Assembly (NCBI GenBank): GCA_946557785.1
Contig: CAMNTH010000005.1
Coordinates: forward strand, 62,001 to 126,000
Source of the DNA: an uncultured Blautia sp.
Lineage (GTDB): Bacteria > Bacillota > Clostridia > Lachnospirales > Lachnospiraceae
Reading direction: 5' to 3'
DNA: 64,000 nt
Made by a program: the position numbers and the translations under genes. Under the pieces are notes generated by a model, which saw only the letters and a program-made list of their open reading frames with translations, was not told where the DNA came from and searched no databases. Position 1 is the stretch's first letter. Every line of letters begins with the position of its first letter. Below, piece after piece: positions 38,139 through 47,312 of this stretch.

Positions 38139-39266
38139 CTATATATTATCTATAACAATCTTAGCGATCCTATCTGCCTCTTCTTCTTTTAAATAAGGAT
38201 GAATTGGCAAGCTTAGCACCGTTTTTACCGCCTGTAAAGTATGAGGATATGCCGTATCCTCTGCTTCTGTTCCTGCATATACCTTTTGCTGGTGAAGTGC
38301 CAAAGGATAATAGACCATAGATGGAATCCCCTGTTCCTTTAATGCGCACTGCACTCTGTCCCTTGTTTCCATATCCTGCAGCCTAATCGTATACTGAGCC
38401 CAGCTCGAATAGTACCCATTTGGAACATAAGGGGTTTTCACCGCATGTTCCAAACGTTTCGTATACCAATCGGCAGCCCTGTTTACGTCCCTCAATTCAT
38501 ACTCTGTAAATGCCTTAAACTTTTCAAGGAGAATCGCTGCCTGCAATGTATCCAATCTGGAGTTGATACCAACTTGGCAATGTTCATACCTGTTTCTCTT
38601 TGAGCGCCCTTGAGTCCTTAATGACTGCAAACATTCTGCAGTTGCGTCATCATCCGTAAAAATAGCGCCTCCATCTCCATAGCATCCAAGGGGTTTTGCC
38701 GGAAAAAAGGAGGTTATGGAAATATCACCAAAAGAACATGCTTTCTTATCGGCAATCTTACCGCCAAAGCCTTGTGCACCATCCTCCAGTATTTTTAAAT
38801 TGTATTTTTCCGCTATTGGAATAATCTGAGAATAATCAGCTGGCAATCCAAAAAGATCAACAGGAATTATCACCTTTGGCAAGTATTTCCCATCTGAGAT
38901 CACACGTTGAATGGCATTTTCCAGTGATTCCGGTGACAGATTAAATGTTCTTTCATGAATATCCGCAAATATAACTTCTGCCTGAAGAAAGGAAGCTGCT
39001 CCTGCTGAAGCAAAATAGGTAAAATCAGATGTAAAAACCGCATCACCTCTTCCTACTCCCATTGCCATTAAAGCTAGCTGCAGTGCATCTGTTCCGTTTG
39101 CACAGGCAATACAGTGTTTACGTCCCACATAATTTGCAAGAAGCTCTTCCAGTGTGGCAACCTGATTCCCAAGAATATATTCCGAAGAATCAAGTACAGA
39201 TTGTATTGCAGAATCAATCTGCGGCTTTAATGCTTTATACTGTGCTTTTAAGTCTCTGAATTGCAT
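38139..39266 (-). CDS. DegT/DnrJ/EryC1 sugar aminotransferase (WbpE-like)
   Basis: PLP-dependent aminotransferase acting on a keto nucleotide sugar. The 375-residue protein begins MQFRDLKAQY, shows the GRKHCIACANGTDALQLAL cofactor pocket, EDGAQGFGG (Asp/Gln that holds PLP) and the PLP lysine in ISITSFFPAKPLGCYGDGGAIF. It would place an amino group on C3 of the UDP-sugar. The start at 39266 lies inside the end of the acetyltransferase gene (19-bp overlap); the extended frame upstream is only shadow sequence. Confidence 0.91.
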   Translation of the reverse strand: MQFRDLKAQYKALKPQIDSAIQSVLDSSEYILGNQVATLEELLANYVGRKHCIACANGTDALQLALMAMGVGRGDAVFTSDFTYFASAGAASFLQAEVIFADIHERTFNLSPESLENAIQRVISDGKYLPKVIIPVDLFGLPADYSQIIPIAEKYNLKILEDGAQGFGGKIADKKACSFGDISITSFFPAKPLGCYGDGGAIFTDDDATAECLQSLRTQGRSKRNRYEHCQVGINSRLDTLQAAILLEKFKAFTEYELRDVNRAADWYTKRLEHAVKTPYVPNGYYSSWAQYTIRLQDMETRDRVQCALKEQGIPSMVYYPLALHQQKVYAGTEAEDTAYPHTLQAVKTVLSLPIHPYLKEEEADRIAKIVIDNI

Positions 39267-39832
39267 ATTATTTCTTCCAGTCCGCCTTTCCCTTTCCAAT
39301 AGCTTCGACCGCATGTACACTTTAAATCATCTCCAAGTATTTTCCCGCATTCACAGATCCACCCGGAAACTTTCGCAGGCACGCCGGTCATAACTGCGTG
39401 ATCCGGAACATCTGACACCACAAGTGCGCCAGCTCCGATAAGCGCCCAGCGTCCGATAATATGATTACACAGGATTGTTGCGTTTGCTCCAATACTTGCC
39501 CCTCTTTTTACAAGAGTTTTATGATATTCTGACATTCCCCACTTCGGATACTTTGCCCTGGGGGTAAGATCATTGGTAAAAACGCAGGATGGCCCGCAAA
39601 ATACATCATCTTCAAGTTCAACTCCGCTGTAAACAGATACATTATTTTGTATCTTAACCCCATTTCCGATTCTTACCTTCCGGCTGATATTCACGTTTTG
39701 CCCTAAAGAACAATTTTTTCCAATGACTGCGCCATCCTGGATATGGCAAAAATGCCAGATCTTTGTTCCGCTGCCAATGATCACTCCGTCATCAATAAAG
39801 CTGCTTTCATGTACAAAATAATCCTCATTCAT
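39248..39832 (-). CDS. Sugar N-acetyltransferase (WbpD/WlbB-like)
   Basis: A left-handed beta-helix acetyltransferase (194 residues) with hexapeptide repeats (IGSGTKIWHFCHIQDGAVIGKNC and so on) and a basic loop. WbpD relatives acetylate the 3-amino group of UDP-2-acetamido-3-amino-glucuronic acid. The C-terminus carries two CxC-type pairs (ICECGK and CTCGRSY) that could bind zinc. The ATG at 39832 overlaps the stop of the upstream oxidoreductase gene by 8 bp; the TTG six bases earlier is less likely. Confidence 0.9.
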   Translation of the reverse strand: MNEDYFVHESSFIDDGVIIGSGTKIWHFCHIQDGAVIGKNCSLGQNVNISRKVRIGNGVKIQNNVSVYSGVELEDDVFCGPSCVFTNDLTPRAKYPKWGMSEYHKTLVKRGASIGANATILCNHIIGRWALIGAGALVVSDVPDHAVMTGVPAKVSGWICECGKILGDDLKCTCGRSYWKGKGGLEEIICNSET

Positions 39833-40895
39833 TTTCAAACCGTCCCTTAAAATCCACAGCAGAACCAGACAAGAGAGGAAGCTTAACAGGAACGCCTTGG
39901 GATGCGGACTGATATATGGCTAAGATTAATTCCAACGCCCTTTTTCCCTCTCTCCCGTTCACTAATGGTTGTCTTCCTTTTCGTATTGCCTCGATCATAT
40001 CCCCATAAAGCGGCGTGTGTCCGTAACCATAGACATTCGGAACCGTTTCACTAAATATCCTTTTAATATCATCAGCATCGTCCAGTCCATCTGCAAAATT
40101 CCATTCTATGATTTCATTTACTGACTTTCCGCCCACTTTCACAGTTGCGGATTCTCCAAATACATATAAGCTTTCTTCCAGGTTCTTAGGGTAAACATTT
40201 GTTGTTCCCTCAATTACGCCATAGGCGCCGTTTCTGAATTTCACCAGCGCAGCTCCGAAATCTTCTGCTTCTATAAACGGATGTTTTAAATTATCTGTAT
40301 AAGCAAACACTTCTTCTGCTTCGCTCCCCATTAGCCAGCACAGCAAATCAATGTTGTGTATGCATTGATTCATAAGTGCACCGCCATCCTGCTCCCACGT
40401 TCCCCTCCATGGGGCTTGCTTATAATAGTCCTCATTTCTATTCCAATAAATGAGTGCGCTGCCATGAAGCATTCTGCCAAATCTTCCTTCTTTTAAAGCT
40501 CGATAGGTATATTGTATGGATTTGTTAAATCGATTCTGATGGTTCACACAAACAAAGACGCCTTTTTCTTCTGACAGACTAATGATCTGATCTGCATCTT
40601 TTATAGAAAGAGCAATGGGTTTTTCGATAATTACATGACATCCCGCACGAATACAATCTATAGCAATTTCCGCATGCTTCCCGCTTTCCGTAGCTATAGC
40701 CACTAAAGCAGGCATCTCTTTGCACAGCATCTCCCTATAGTCCGTGTACTTATTTACATGGCCAAGCAGGGGCTGCTTTTCCTCCATTCTTTTTGGATCA
40801 GTATCACAAATGGCAGCAATTTCTAAATTATTATTTTTTGCTGCCTGTATATGGTGGAAAGAAATTCTTCCGCAGCCAATCAGTGCATACCTCAT
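39825..40895 (-). CDS. Gfo/Idh/MocA family sugar oxidoreductase (WbpB-like)
   Basis: NAD(P)-dependent oxidoreductase with an N-terminal Rossmann fold (ALIGCGRISFHHIQAAK) and the family EKPIALS motif near residue 95. The 356 residues are typical. WbpB/WlbA relatives oxidise C3 of UDP-GlcNAcA to the ketone that the aminotransferase uses. It is the first gene of the five-gene sugar operon. No convincing sigma-A promoter was found in the 294 bp to the divergent hyd operon; the site that reads best belongs to the hyd side. Confidence 0.9.
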   Translation of the reverse strand: MRYALIGCGRISFHHIQAAKNNNLEIAAICDTDPKRMEEKQPLLGHVNKYTDYREMLCKEMPALVAIATESGKHAEIAIDCIRAGCHVIIEKPIALSIKDADQIISLSEEKGVFVCVNHQNRFNKSIQYTYRALKEGRFGRMLHGSALIYWNRNEDYYKQAPWRGTWEQDGGALMNQCIHNIDLLCWLMGSEAEEVFAYTDNLKHPFIEAEDFGAALVKFRNGAYGVIEGTTNVYPKNLEESLYVFGESATVKVGGKSVNEIIEWNFADGLDDADDIKRIFSETVPNVYGYGHTPLYGDMIEAIRKGRQPLVNGREGKRALELILAIYQSASQGVPVKLPLLSGSAVDFKGRFENE

Positions 40896-41071
40896 TGCTT
40901 ATCATCCTCCAAAACTCAATCATGACATCCGCCATGCAGCCACTTACATTCCCATTCCTAATCAAAAATGTACCGCAATTTATTGTAATAGATTTTTCTT
41001 AGATAATCAAGATGTATCCCGATCATTTTACATTGCTGTAATAGTCTTCAATTGTGTTATAAATATTATTC

Positions 41072-41099
41072 TTGACTTATTTCAGTATTTTCATATAAA
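41072..41099 (+). promoter_or_regulatory. Promoter of the hydrogenase maturation operon
   Basis: TTGACT, 16-bp spacer, TATAAA on the plus strand, about 100 bp before the first gene. The surrounding 294-bp intergenic stretch is AT-rich; nothing else was recognised. Confidence 0.6.
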
Positions 41100-41201
41100 A
41101 TAAGAGCAGACAAAGAAATATTCAGACACCCTGCCGTTAAGTTTCTGCACAAGCAGATTCTGAAATGAAAGGGGACAGGCACATCAGAAATGGAGAAAAC
41201 T

Positions 41202-41462
41202 ATGATAGAAACCCGTGTTGCTATAATGGGCATAATTGTGGAGAATACCGAATCCGCTGAAAAACTTAACTCACTGCTTCACGAATTCGGCAGCTATATT
41301 ATCGGAAGAATGGGAATTCCGTACAGAGAGAAAAATATTAACATCGTATCGGTAGCCATTGACGCTCCCCAGCGCATCATTGCTGCCCTGTCCGGCAAAA
41401 TCGGAAACTTAAACGGAGTCAGCGTAAAAATCGCATACTCCAACCTAAAAAACCATGAGTGA
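41202..41462 (+). CDS. TM1266 family protein, putative hydrogenase-system regulator
   Basis: An 86-residue ACT-like protein (opening IETRVAIMGIIVENTESAEKLN) of the TM1266 family, found next to [FeFe]-hydrogenase maturation genes and proposed to regulate the system. The ATG at 41202 has GGAG six bases upstream; an ATG 12 bases earlier lacks a site. The last bases overlap hydE by 8 bp, so translation is coupled. The ligand is unknown. Confidence 0.87.
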   Translation: MIETRVAIMGIIVENTESAEKLNSLLHEFGSYIIGRMGIPYREKNINIVSVAIDAPQRIIAALSGKIGNLNGVSVKIAYSNLKNHE

Positions 41463-42507
41463 CAGGATTTTTTCTCTCATTGATGCACTGGAATCCCAGC
41501 ATTCTCTCACACTGGAGGATTACGCCTTTCTTGCAGGAAATCCCACAGAAGACGCCATGAAATATGCAGCCGAAAAGGCCTGCTGCAGCCGAAGGAATCT
41601 TTATGGAAATTCCGTTTATGTAAGAGGCCTCATTGAATTTACCAATTTATGCAAAAACAACTGCCTGTATTGCGGAATCCGCCGCTCTAATCTTCACTGC
41701 CAGCGCTATCGGCTCACTCAGGATGACATTCTTTCCTGCTGCGAAACCGGTTATCATCTGGGCTTTCGTACCTTTGTACTTCAGGGCGGAGAGGATGGAT
41801 ACTGGAAGGATGAAATTCTTATTCCGCTGATCAGAAAAATAAAAGAGAAGCATCCTGACTGCGCAGTCACCCTTTCCATAGGGGAGCGTTCCAGAGAAAG
41901 TTATCAAAGGCTGTTTGACGCAGGAGCTGACCGTTATCTTCTGCGCCATGAAACTGCAGATCAGCCTCATTATGAGCGGCTCCATCCAAAGGAAATGTCC
42001 TTTTCCAACCGGATGCGCTGCCTTTGGGATCTAAAGGAAATCGGCTATCAGACAGGCTGCGGCTTTATGATAGGTTCACCCTTTCAGACTCCTGAGACCC
42101 TGGCAAAGGACTTAAAATTTATCGAAGATTTTTCCCCGGACATGTGCGGGATCGGACCATTTATCCCCCATAAGGATACTCCTTTTAAAGATCAAAAGGC
42201 CGGAACGCTTAAGGAAACTCTATGGCTATTATCCCTTATCCGCCTGATGCTTCCTCACGTGCTTCTCCCCGCTACCACTGCCCTTGGCACAATCCACCCA
42301 AGCGGCCGGGAAATGGGCATTCTTTCAGGAGCAAATGTGGTAATGCCCAATCTTTCCCCCATTTCCGTGCGGAAAAAATACGAGCTTTATGATAACAAAA
42401 TCTGCACCGGCGATGAAACTGCCGAATGCCTTGGCAGCCTGCAGAAGCGTCTCAAATCCATTGGTTATACGCTGACCGCAGACAAAGGAGATGTGCATAG
42501 GCCATAA
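41455..42507 (+). CDS. hydE: [FeFe]-hydrogenase maturase HydE
   Basis: Radical-SAM enzyme needed to build the dithiomethylamine/diiron part of the H-cluster. The 350-residue protein has the SAM cluster motif CKNNCLYC (near residue 65) with the GIRR that follows, the GGED loop and the TIM-barrel core. A late RKKYELYDNK segment before the C-terminus is also family-typical. It is coupled to TM1266 and followed after 186 bp by hydG. That gap has no gene, only a weak GCCGT/ACGGC hairpin near 42560. Confidence 0.94.
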   Translation: MSDRIFSLIDALESQHSLTLEDYAFLAGNPTEDAMKYAAEKACCSRRNLYGNSVYVRGLIEFTNLCKNNCLYCGIRRSNLHCQRYRLTQDDILSCCETGYHLGFRTFVLQGGEDGYWKDEILIPLIRKIKEKHPDCAVTLSIGERSRESYQRLFDAGADRYLLRHETADQPHYERLHPKEMSFSNRMRCLWDLKEIGYQTGCGFMIGSPFQTPETLAKDLKFIEDFSPDMCGIGPFIPHKDTPFKDQKAGTLKETLWLLSLIRLMLPHVLLPATTALGTIHPSGREMGILSGANVVMPNLSPISVRKKYELYDNKICTGDETAECLGSLQKRLKSIGYTLTADKGDVHRP

Positions 42508-42693
42508 GTAACGTAAGAAATTCCCGCATCATCTCTTCTTGATTTAAGAAATGTCTCCGCCGTACGGACAATAAACAGGACGGCAGATTAAAATATATCT
42601 GACTGGAAAGAGCAGCGAAGCAACGTATCTGTAAAATCCTAAAATATATTTTCAGTATGTTCTTCTCTCTCTGACCTCAAGAAAGGAAAAAAT

Positions 42694-44142
42694 ATGGCAA
42701 TCTACAATCCAAAATCACACAAAGCAGAAGAATTTATTAACCACGAGGAAATTCTGGAGACGCTTCGCTATGCAGAAGAAAATAAGCATAATATAAAGCT
42801 GATCGACCAGATCCTTGCAAAAGCCCGTCCGCAAAAGACCCAAAACGGTCTGCACTGTACAGGTTTGAACCACAGGGAGGCCTCTGTCCTCCTTGCCTGC
42901 GATATTCCGCAAAAAGTGGAAGAAATGTACCAGCTTGCCAAGGAGATCAAACTTGCCTTCTACGGAAACCGCATTGTTCTTTTTGCTCCTCTTTACTTGT
43001 CTAACTATTGTATCAACGGCTGCGTTTACTGCCCCTACCACACCAAAAACAAGCACATTTCCCGCATCAAGCTCACTCAGGATGAAATCCGCAATGAGGT
43101 GATCGCCCTGCAGGATATGGGACATAAGCGTCTGGCCATCGAGGCTGGCGAACATCCCTCTATGAATCCCATAGAATACATTCTGGAATGTATTAACACT
43201 ATTTACAGCATAAAGCATAAAAACGGCGCCATTCGCAGAGTCAATGTCAATATTGCAGCGACTACCGTAGAAAATTACCGCAAACTAAAAGGAGCCGGCA
43301 TCGGTACCTACATTTTGTTCCAGGAAACCTATCATAAGCAAAGTTACCTGGAGCTTCATCCAACAGGGCCCAAGCATGATTATGACTACCATACAGAAGC
43401 CATGGATCGTGCCATGGAGGGCGGCATAGATGACGTAGGCCTTGGGGTTCTCTTTGGTCTGGAAAAATATAAGTATGAATTTGCGGGACTTCTCATGCAT
43501 GCGGAGCATCTGGAAGCCGCCTGCGGCTGCGGTCCCCACACCATCAGTGTGCCCAGGGTAAAACGGGCAGACGATATTGATCCCTCCGTTTTTGATAACG
43601 GGTTAAGCGATGATATTTTTGAAAAGATCGTGGCATGTATCCGTATTGCCGTTCCTTATACCGGAATGATCATGTCAACACGAGAAAGCCAGGAAGTCCG
43701 GGAAAAAGTACTGGAGCTTGGCATTTCCCAGATCAGCGGCGCCTCCCGTACCTCCGTGGGCGGTTATACAAAAGAAGAACGGCTCCATGATTCCGAGCAG
43801 TTCGATGTATCAGACCAGCGAACGCTGGATGAAGTAGTTGGCTGGCTTATTGACCAAAAGCATATTCCTTCCTTCTGCACAGCCTGCTACAGAGAAGGGC
43901 GTACAGGCGACCGTTTTATGTCCCTTTGCAAAAGCGGACAGATTCTAAACTGCTGTCATCCCAATGCCCTCATGACCCTTGCGGAGTATCTTACGGACTA
44001 TGCTTCCGAAGAAACAAAGAAAAAAGGCTTTGCCATGATTAATGATGAGCTGAATAAGATTCCAAGAGACAAAACAAGAGAAATAGCTTCCAAAAATATC
44101 GAAGCCATAAAGACCTCCGACAGCAGGGATTTTCGGTTCTAA
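42694..44142 (+). CDS. hydG: [FeFe]-hydrogenase maturase HydG (tyrosine lyase)
   Basis: Radical-SAM enzyme that splits tyrosine into p-cresol, CO and cyanide to make the Fe(CO)2CN synthon for the H-cluster. The 482 residues carry the SAM motif CINGCVYC and the C-terminal auxiliary-cluster motif (CTACYREGRTG, then NCC about 20 residues on, CX2CX22C). Related to ThiH. An AAAGGA site precedes the ATG. It lies between hydE and hydF. Confidence 0.96.
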   Translation: MAIYNPKSHKAEEFINHEEILETLRYAEENKHNIKLIDQILAKARPQKTQNGLHCTGLNHREASVLLACDIPQKVEEMYQLAKEIKLAFYGNRIVLFAPLYLSNYCINGCVYCPYHTKNKHISRIKLTQDEIRNEVIALQDMGHKRLAIEAGEHPSMNPIEYILECINTIYSIKHKNGAIRRVNVNIAATTVENYRKLKGAGIGTYILFQETYHKQSYLELHPTGPKHDYDYHTEAMDRAMEGGIDDVGLGVLFGLEKYKYEFAGLLMHAEHLEAACGCGPHTISVPRVKRADDIDPSVFDNGLSDDIFEKIVACIRIAVPYTGMIMSTRESQEVREKVLELGISQISGASRTSVGGYTKEERLHDSEQFDVSDQRTLDEVVGWLIDQKHIPSFCTACYREGRTGDRFMSLCKSGQILNCCHPNALMTLAEYLTDYASEETKKKGFAMINDELNKIPRDKTREIASKNIEAIKTSDSRDFRF

Positions 44143-44211
44143 GCAGCACCGCCTTCTCCCCTAAAAAGGCTTCTATGAAATATGTACTGCTTTACAGAAA
44201 GGAAAAATCAC

Positions 44212-45402
44212 ATGAGTTTAAACGATCAGGTTTCTGCAGAACGTTTGCACATCGGCTTCTTCGGTCTTCGGAATGCTGGAAAATCAAGCCTTGTTAATGC
44301 TGTAACCGGGCAAAGCCTAGCCGTTGTCTCCCACATCAGTGGCACAACTACCGATCCGGTAAAAAAAGCCATGGAGCTTTTGCCCCTTGGGCCCGTAGTT
44401 GTCATTGATACCCCCGGTATAGATGACAGCGGCCCCTTAGGAGAGCTTCGGGTGAACCGAACAAAACAGGTAATCAACTATACGGATATTGCCATACTGG
44501 TAATAGACGGGGCAAAAGGATGCGCCCAGGCTGACCGGGAGCTTATCCGGCTTTTTCAGGATAAGTCCATCCCCTATATCCTTGTGTATAACAAATCAGA
44601 TCTGCTGACATACATCCCCTCCCCTGCTCCAAATGAAATTTATGTCAGCGCAGAGCAAAAAACCAATATCTGCCAGCTTAAGGAAATGATCGGCCGTCTG
44701 GCAAAGAGGGAAGAAAACAAAAAAAATATCATTGGAGATCTTTTATCTCCCGGAGATTTTGTGTTATTGGTAGTTCCCATTGATTCAGCAGCGCCCAAAG
44801 GGCGCCTGATCCTGCCTCAACAGCAGACCATCCGGGATGCACTGGAAGCAGGTGCAATACCGGTTGTTGTTAGGGAAGGTGAGCTGCCAAAAGCACTTCT
44901 TGGATTAAGCCGGCCTCCCCGCTTAGTCATTACCGATTCCCAGGTTTTCCAGAGTGTAAGTAAGGATACCCCTTCCCATATACCTCTGACCTCATTTTCC
45001 ATCCTTTTTGCCCGCTATAAAGGAAACCTTTCCGCTCTGGTGAAGGGAGCTGCAGCCCTTGCTTCCCTAAAGGACGGAGATACTGTATTAATTTCCGAAG
45101 GCTGCACCCACCACAGACAATGCAATGATATCGGTACCGTAAAAATGCCCTCCTGGCTTTTGGCATACACCAAAAAGGAGCTGCGTTTTTGCTTTACGTC
45201 TGGTACAGAATTCCCGGAAGACTTGTCTTCCTATGCCCTGGTGATTCATTGCGGAGGCTGTATGCTCAACGAAAAGGAGATGAAATCCCGTATCCGCAGA
45301 TGTATGGAATTTGACGTCCCCATCACCAATTACGGAACCGCCATTGCAAAAATGCACGGCATCCTGGAACGGTCCCTGGAGCCTTTTTCCAACGAGTTAT
45401 AA
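44212..45402 (+). CDS. hydF: [FeFe]-hydrogenase maturation GTPase HydF
   Basis: Scaffold that carries the diiron precursor to the hydrogenase. The 396-residue protein has an N-terminal GTPase domain (G1 GLRNAGKSSLVNA, G3 DTPGIDD, G4 NKSD), a dimerisation domain and a C-terminal iron-sulfur domain with the CxH...HCxxC pattern (CTHHRQC and HCGGC). The start at 44212 (MSLNDQVSAERLHIG) has AAAGGA; the longer frame has no site. It completes the TM1266-hydE-hydG-hydF operon; no hydA is present here. Confidence 0.95.
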   Translation: MSLNDQVSAERLHIGFFGLRNAGKSSLVNAVTGQSLAVVSHISGTTTDPVKKAMELLPLGPVVVIDTPGIDDSGPLGELRVNRTKQVINYTDIAILVIDGAKGCAQADRELIRLFQDKSIPYILVYNKSDLLTYIPSPAPNEIYVSAEQKTNICQLKEMIGRLAKREENKKNIIGDLLSPGDFVLLVVPIDSAAPKGRLILPQQQTIRDALEAGAIPVVVREGELPKALLGLSRPPRLVITDSQVFQSVSKDTPSHIPLTSFSILFARYKGNLSALVKGAAALASLKDGDTVLISEGCTHHRQCNDIGTVKMPSWLLAYTKKELRFCFTSGTEFPEDLSSYALVIHCGGCMLNEKEMKSRIRRCMEFDVPITNYGTAIAKMHGILERSLEPFSNEL

Positions 45403-45438
45403 GCTTTTGGCTGATTTACCAATGAATTCCTGTGACAG

Positions 45439-45484
45439 AAAAAAATCGCTGCGTTCATGGAAATACATGGACTGCAGCGATTTC
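45439..45484. terminator. Convergent terminator between hydF and cysteine hydrolase
   Basis: ATCGCTGC pairs with GCAGCGAT, with a CATG inner pair. Seven T residues follow on the minus strand and a broken T run on the plus strand, so it mainly ends the minus-strand gene. Confidence 0.8.
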
Positions 45485-45491
45485 TCTATTC

Positions 45492-46007
45492 TTATTCCCG
45501 AATCCCGACCTGACATATTTTCATTGCTTCCAGGGCATTGGCATGGCTATCGGGTGTTACTCCTGCGCAGCAGGTTGCATCTACATATATAGGAACTTCC
45601 GGCAATTTAGCTTTTAGGATCATTGCATTGGAAATAACACAAATATCAGTACACAAGCCGACCAGCTCAATTTCCTCCACATTCTCCTGCTCTGCTGCCC
45701 ACATTGCAAGCTCTAGTGACCCAAAAGAAGGCTTGTTCAGTACATGGCAGCCTTCCACATAGACTTTTTCAGAAATTTCCCAGCCTTTTGTACCCTTTAC
45801 GCAGTGCACTACAGGAAGCTTCTTCCCTTCCTGTGTATTCAGGTAATCCTCCGTGTGGGTATCTCTTGTATAGATAACAGTACCGCCCTCCAGAAGAATT
45901 CTGTCTATCTTTTTACGGACATGCTCCACGATCTGTACTGCCTCCAAAGTTCCAAGAGCGCCATCAATAAAATCGTTCTGCATGTCAATCACCGCTAGAA
46001 TCTTCAT
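45492..46007 (-). CDS. Isochorismatase-family cysteine hydrolase (nicotinamidase-like)
   Basis: A 171-residue cysteine hydrolase. The triad can be read as Asp in AVIDMQNDFIDG, Lys in VVHCVKGTKGWE and Cys in LVGLCTDICVISNAM. Metal-binding His are suggested by TRDTHTEDYL. The nicotinamide-to-nicotinate amidase PncA and related amidases share this pattern; the substrate is not certain. The ATG at 46007 has GAGAGG upstream. It is transcribed alone, just before the metallophosphoesterase gene on the same strand. Confidence 0.85.
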   Translation of the reverse strand: MKILAVIDMQNDFIDGALGTLEAVQIVEHVRKKIDRILLEGGTVIYTRDTHTEDYLNTQEGKKLPVVHCVKGTKGWEISEKVYVEGCHVLNKPSFGSLELAMWAAEQENVEEIELVGLCTDICVISNAMILKAKLPEVPIYVDATCCAGVTPDSHANALEAMKICQVGIRE

Positions 46008-46108
46008 AAATTTTCCTCTCTTTTCAATAGAATTCATTGTCGCTTATCCCAATTTCAAATATTAGACGAATACGCTTATTATATCAAATCATCTTGGCAA
46101 ACGCCAGT

Positions 46109-47290
46109 TCAAATCCCACTCTGCTGAAAATTTATCAGGATAGAACAGATCTCCGCAGTAGTACCCACTCGCATATTAGGACCAAAAATCCCCACACCAG
46201 AGGTTACAATGGAATGCATATTTCCCTTCTTCACATATCCGCAGGGATTTTCCCACAAAAAATCTGTCACAATATTAGCCGGAAACAGCTGCCCGTCATG
46301 GGTGTGTCCGGATAAATCCACATCTGCACCTGCTTCTGAAAGCTCTTTTAATTCCCTGGGTTCATGGTCAATCACCAGGACTGGCTTTTGAGTATCCAGC
46401 TCTTTCATAATTTCCTCCGCTGATTTTCTTTCCTCAATCCCCCTGCCCGGCCGTTCTGCGTCCGGTCTTCCATATAAATAGAAGCTGTCTTCAATAAGCA
46501 CTGCCTCATCCTGCAGCAGATGGATTTCTGCCTCTTTCAAAAATTCATCCATTTCCACACTGCTTACTTTCTTTTCCTTTCCTCCAAATGTAAAGCCAGC
46601 CAAAATTCCCTCTTCAACGTCATGATTCCCATAGCATGCATAAACTCCATATTTTGACTGAATTTCCCTTAGCACGCAAGCCAGTGCGGCAGGATTTTCC
46701 AACGCTTCATATTCATTATCAAAAATATCTCCTGCTATCACAACCAGATCTGCATCCTGGGCATTGATTTTTTTCACCATATTCTTCATGTGTGAGATTC
46801 CCACATTATATCCCAAATGCAAATCTGCAGCCAATACTACCTTTAAATGATCCAAATTTCCGCCATCTTTATTAACGGTAATTTCATAGGGCGTCACATG
46901 AATGATGCGGGCATTGCCCAATCCCCATGCACAAATCCCTGCAAGTATAGCTGCGCACACAAGCCCTGCCCTGGCATGAATCTTTCGATTTTTCTTGCTC
47001 CAAATCCGAAAAAATCGAAGCAGATCTGCAGTCAGAACCAATAATAAAAGATAAAGCAGTATCCCTAACCAATAATTCCCTATAAGTTTCAAAACTCTGC
47101 GCCCCTGACCCATAGGCAGAAAAAATGCGATAAGCATGGCAAATGCCAAGAACCAATAAACCAGCCCCATCGTGATACGTACTTCCCATTTCCGAAATAC
47201 CATATTGCAGGTATCCAGCCATTGCAGGATCTGTATCAGCAAATAAATATTTACCGCAATATAAACAGGTGTTAAATATACAGCTAACAT
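46109..47290 (-). CDS. Membrane metallophosphoesterase (YkuE-like)
   Basis: About four membrane helices in the first 125 residues, then a calcineurin-like phosphoesterase domain with all five metal motifs: ADLHLGYN, GDIFDNE, CYGNHDVEEG, IDHEP and SGHTHDGQ. Members have been proposed to act on phospholipids or UDP-lipids at the envelope; the substrate here is unknown. The ATG has GGAG seven bases upstream. It follows the PF06541 gene by 22 bp, probably one transcript. Confidence 0.88.
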   Translation of the reverse strand: MLAVYLTPVYIAVNIYLLIQILQWLDTCNMVFRKWEVRITMGLVYWFLAFAMLIAFFLPMGQGRRVLKLIGNYWLGILLYLLLLVLTADLLRFFRIWSKKNRKIHARAGLVCAAILAGICAWGLGNARIIHVTPYEITVNKDGGNLDHLKVVLAADLHLGYNVGISHMKNMVKKINAQDADLVVIAGDIFDNEYEALENPAALACVLREIQSKYGVYACYGNHDVEEGILAGFTFGGKEKKVSSVEMDEFLKEAEIHLLQDEAVLIEDSFYLYGRPDAERPGRGIEERKSAEEIMKELDTQKPVLVIDHEPRELKELSEAGADVDLSGHTHDGQLFPANIVTDFLWENPCGYVKKGNMHSIVTSGVGIFGPNMRVGTTAEICSILINFQQSGI

Positions 47291-47312
47291 ACTTTTTCTC
47301 CATCATCTATTT

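Noticed and set aside
42508-42693. Small RNA or gene between hydE and hydG
   Set aside because: Only a weak GCCGT/ACGGC hairpin and no start signal or terminator of its own; treated as spacer.
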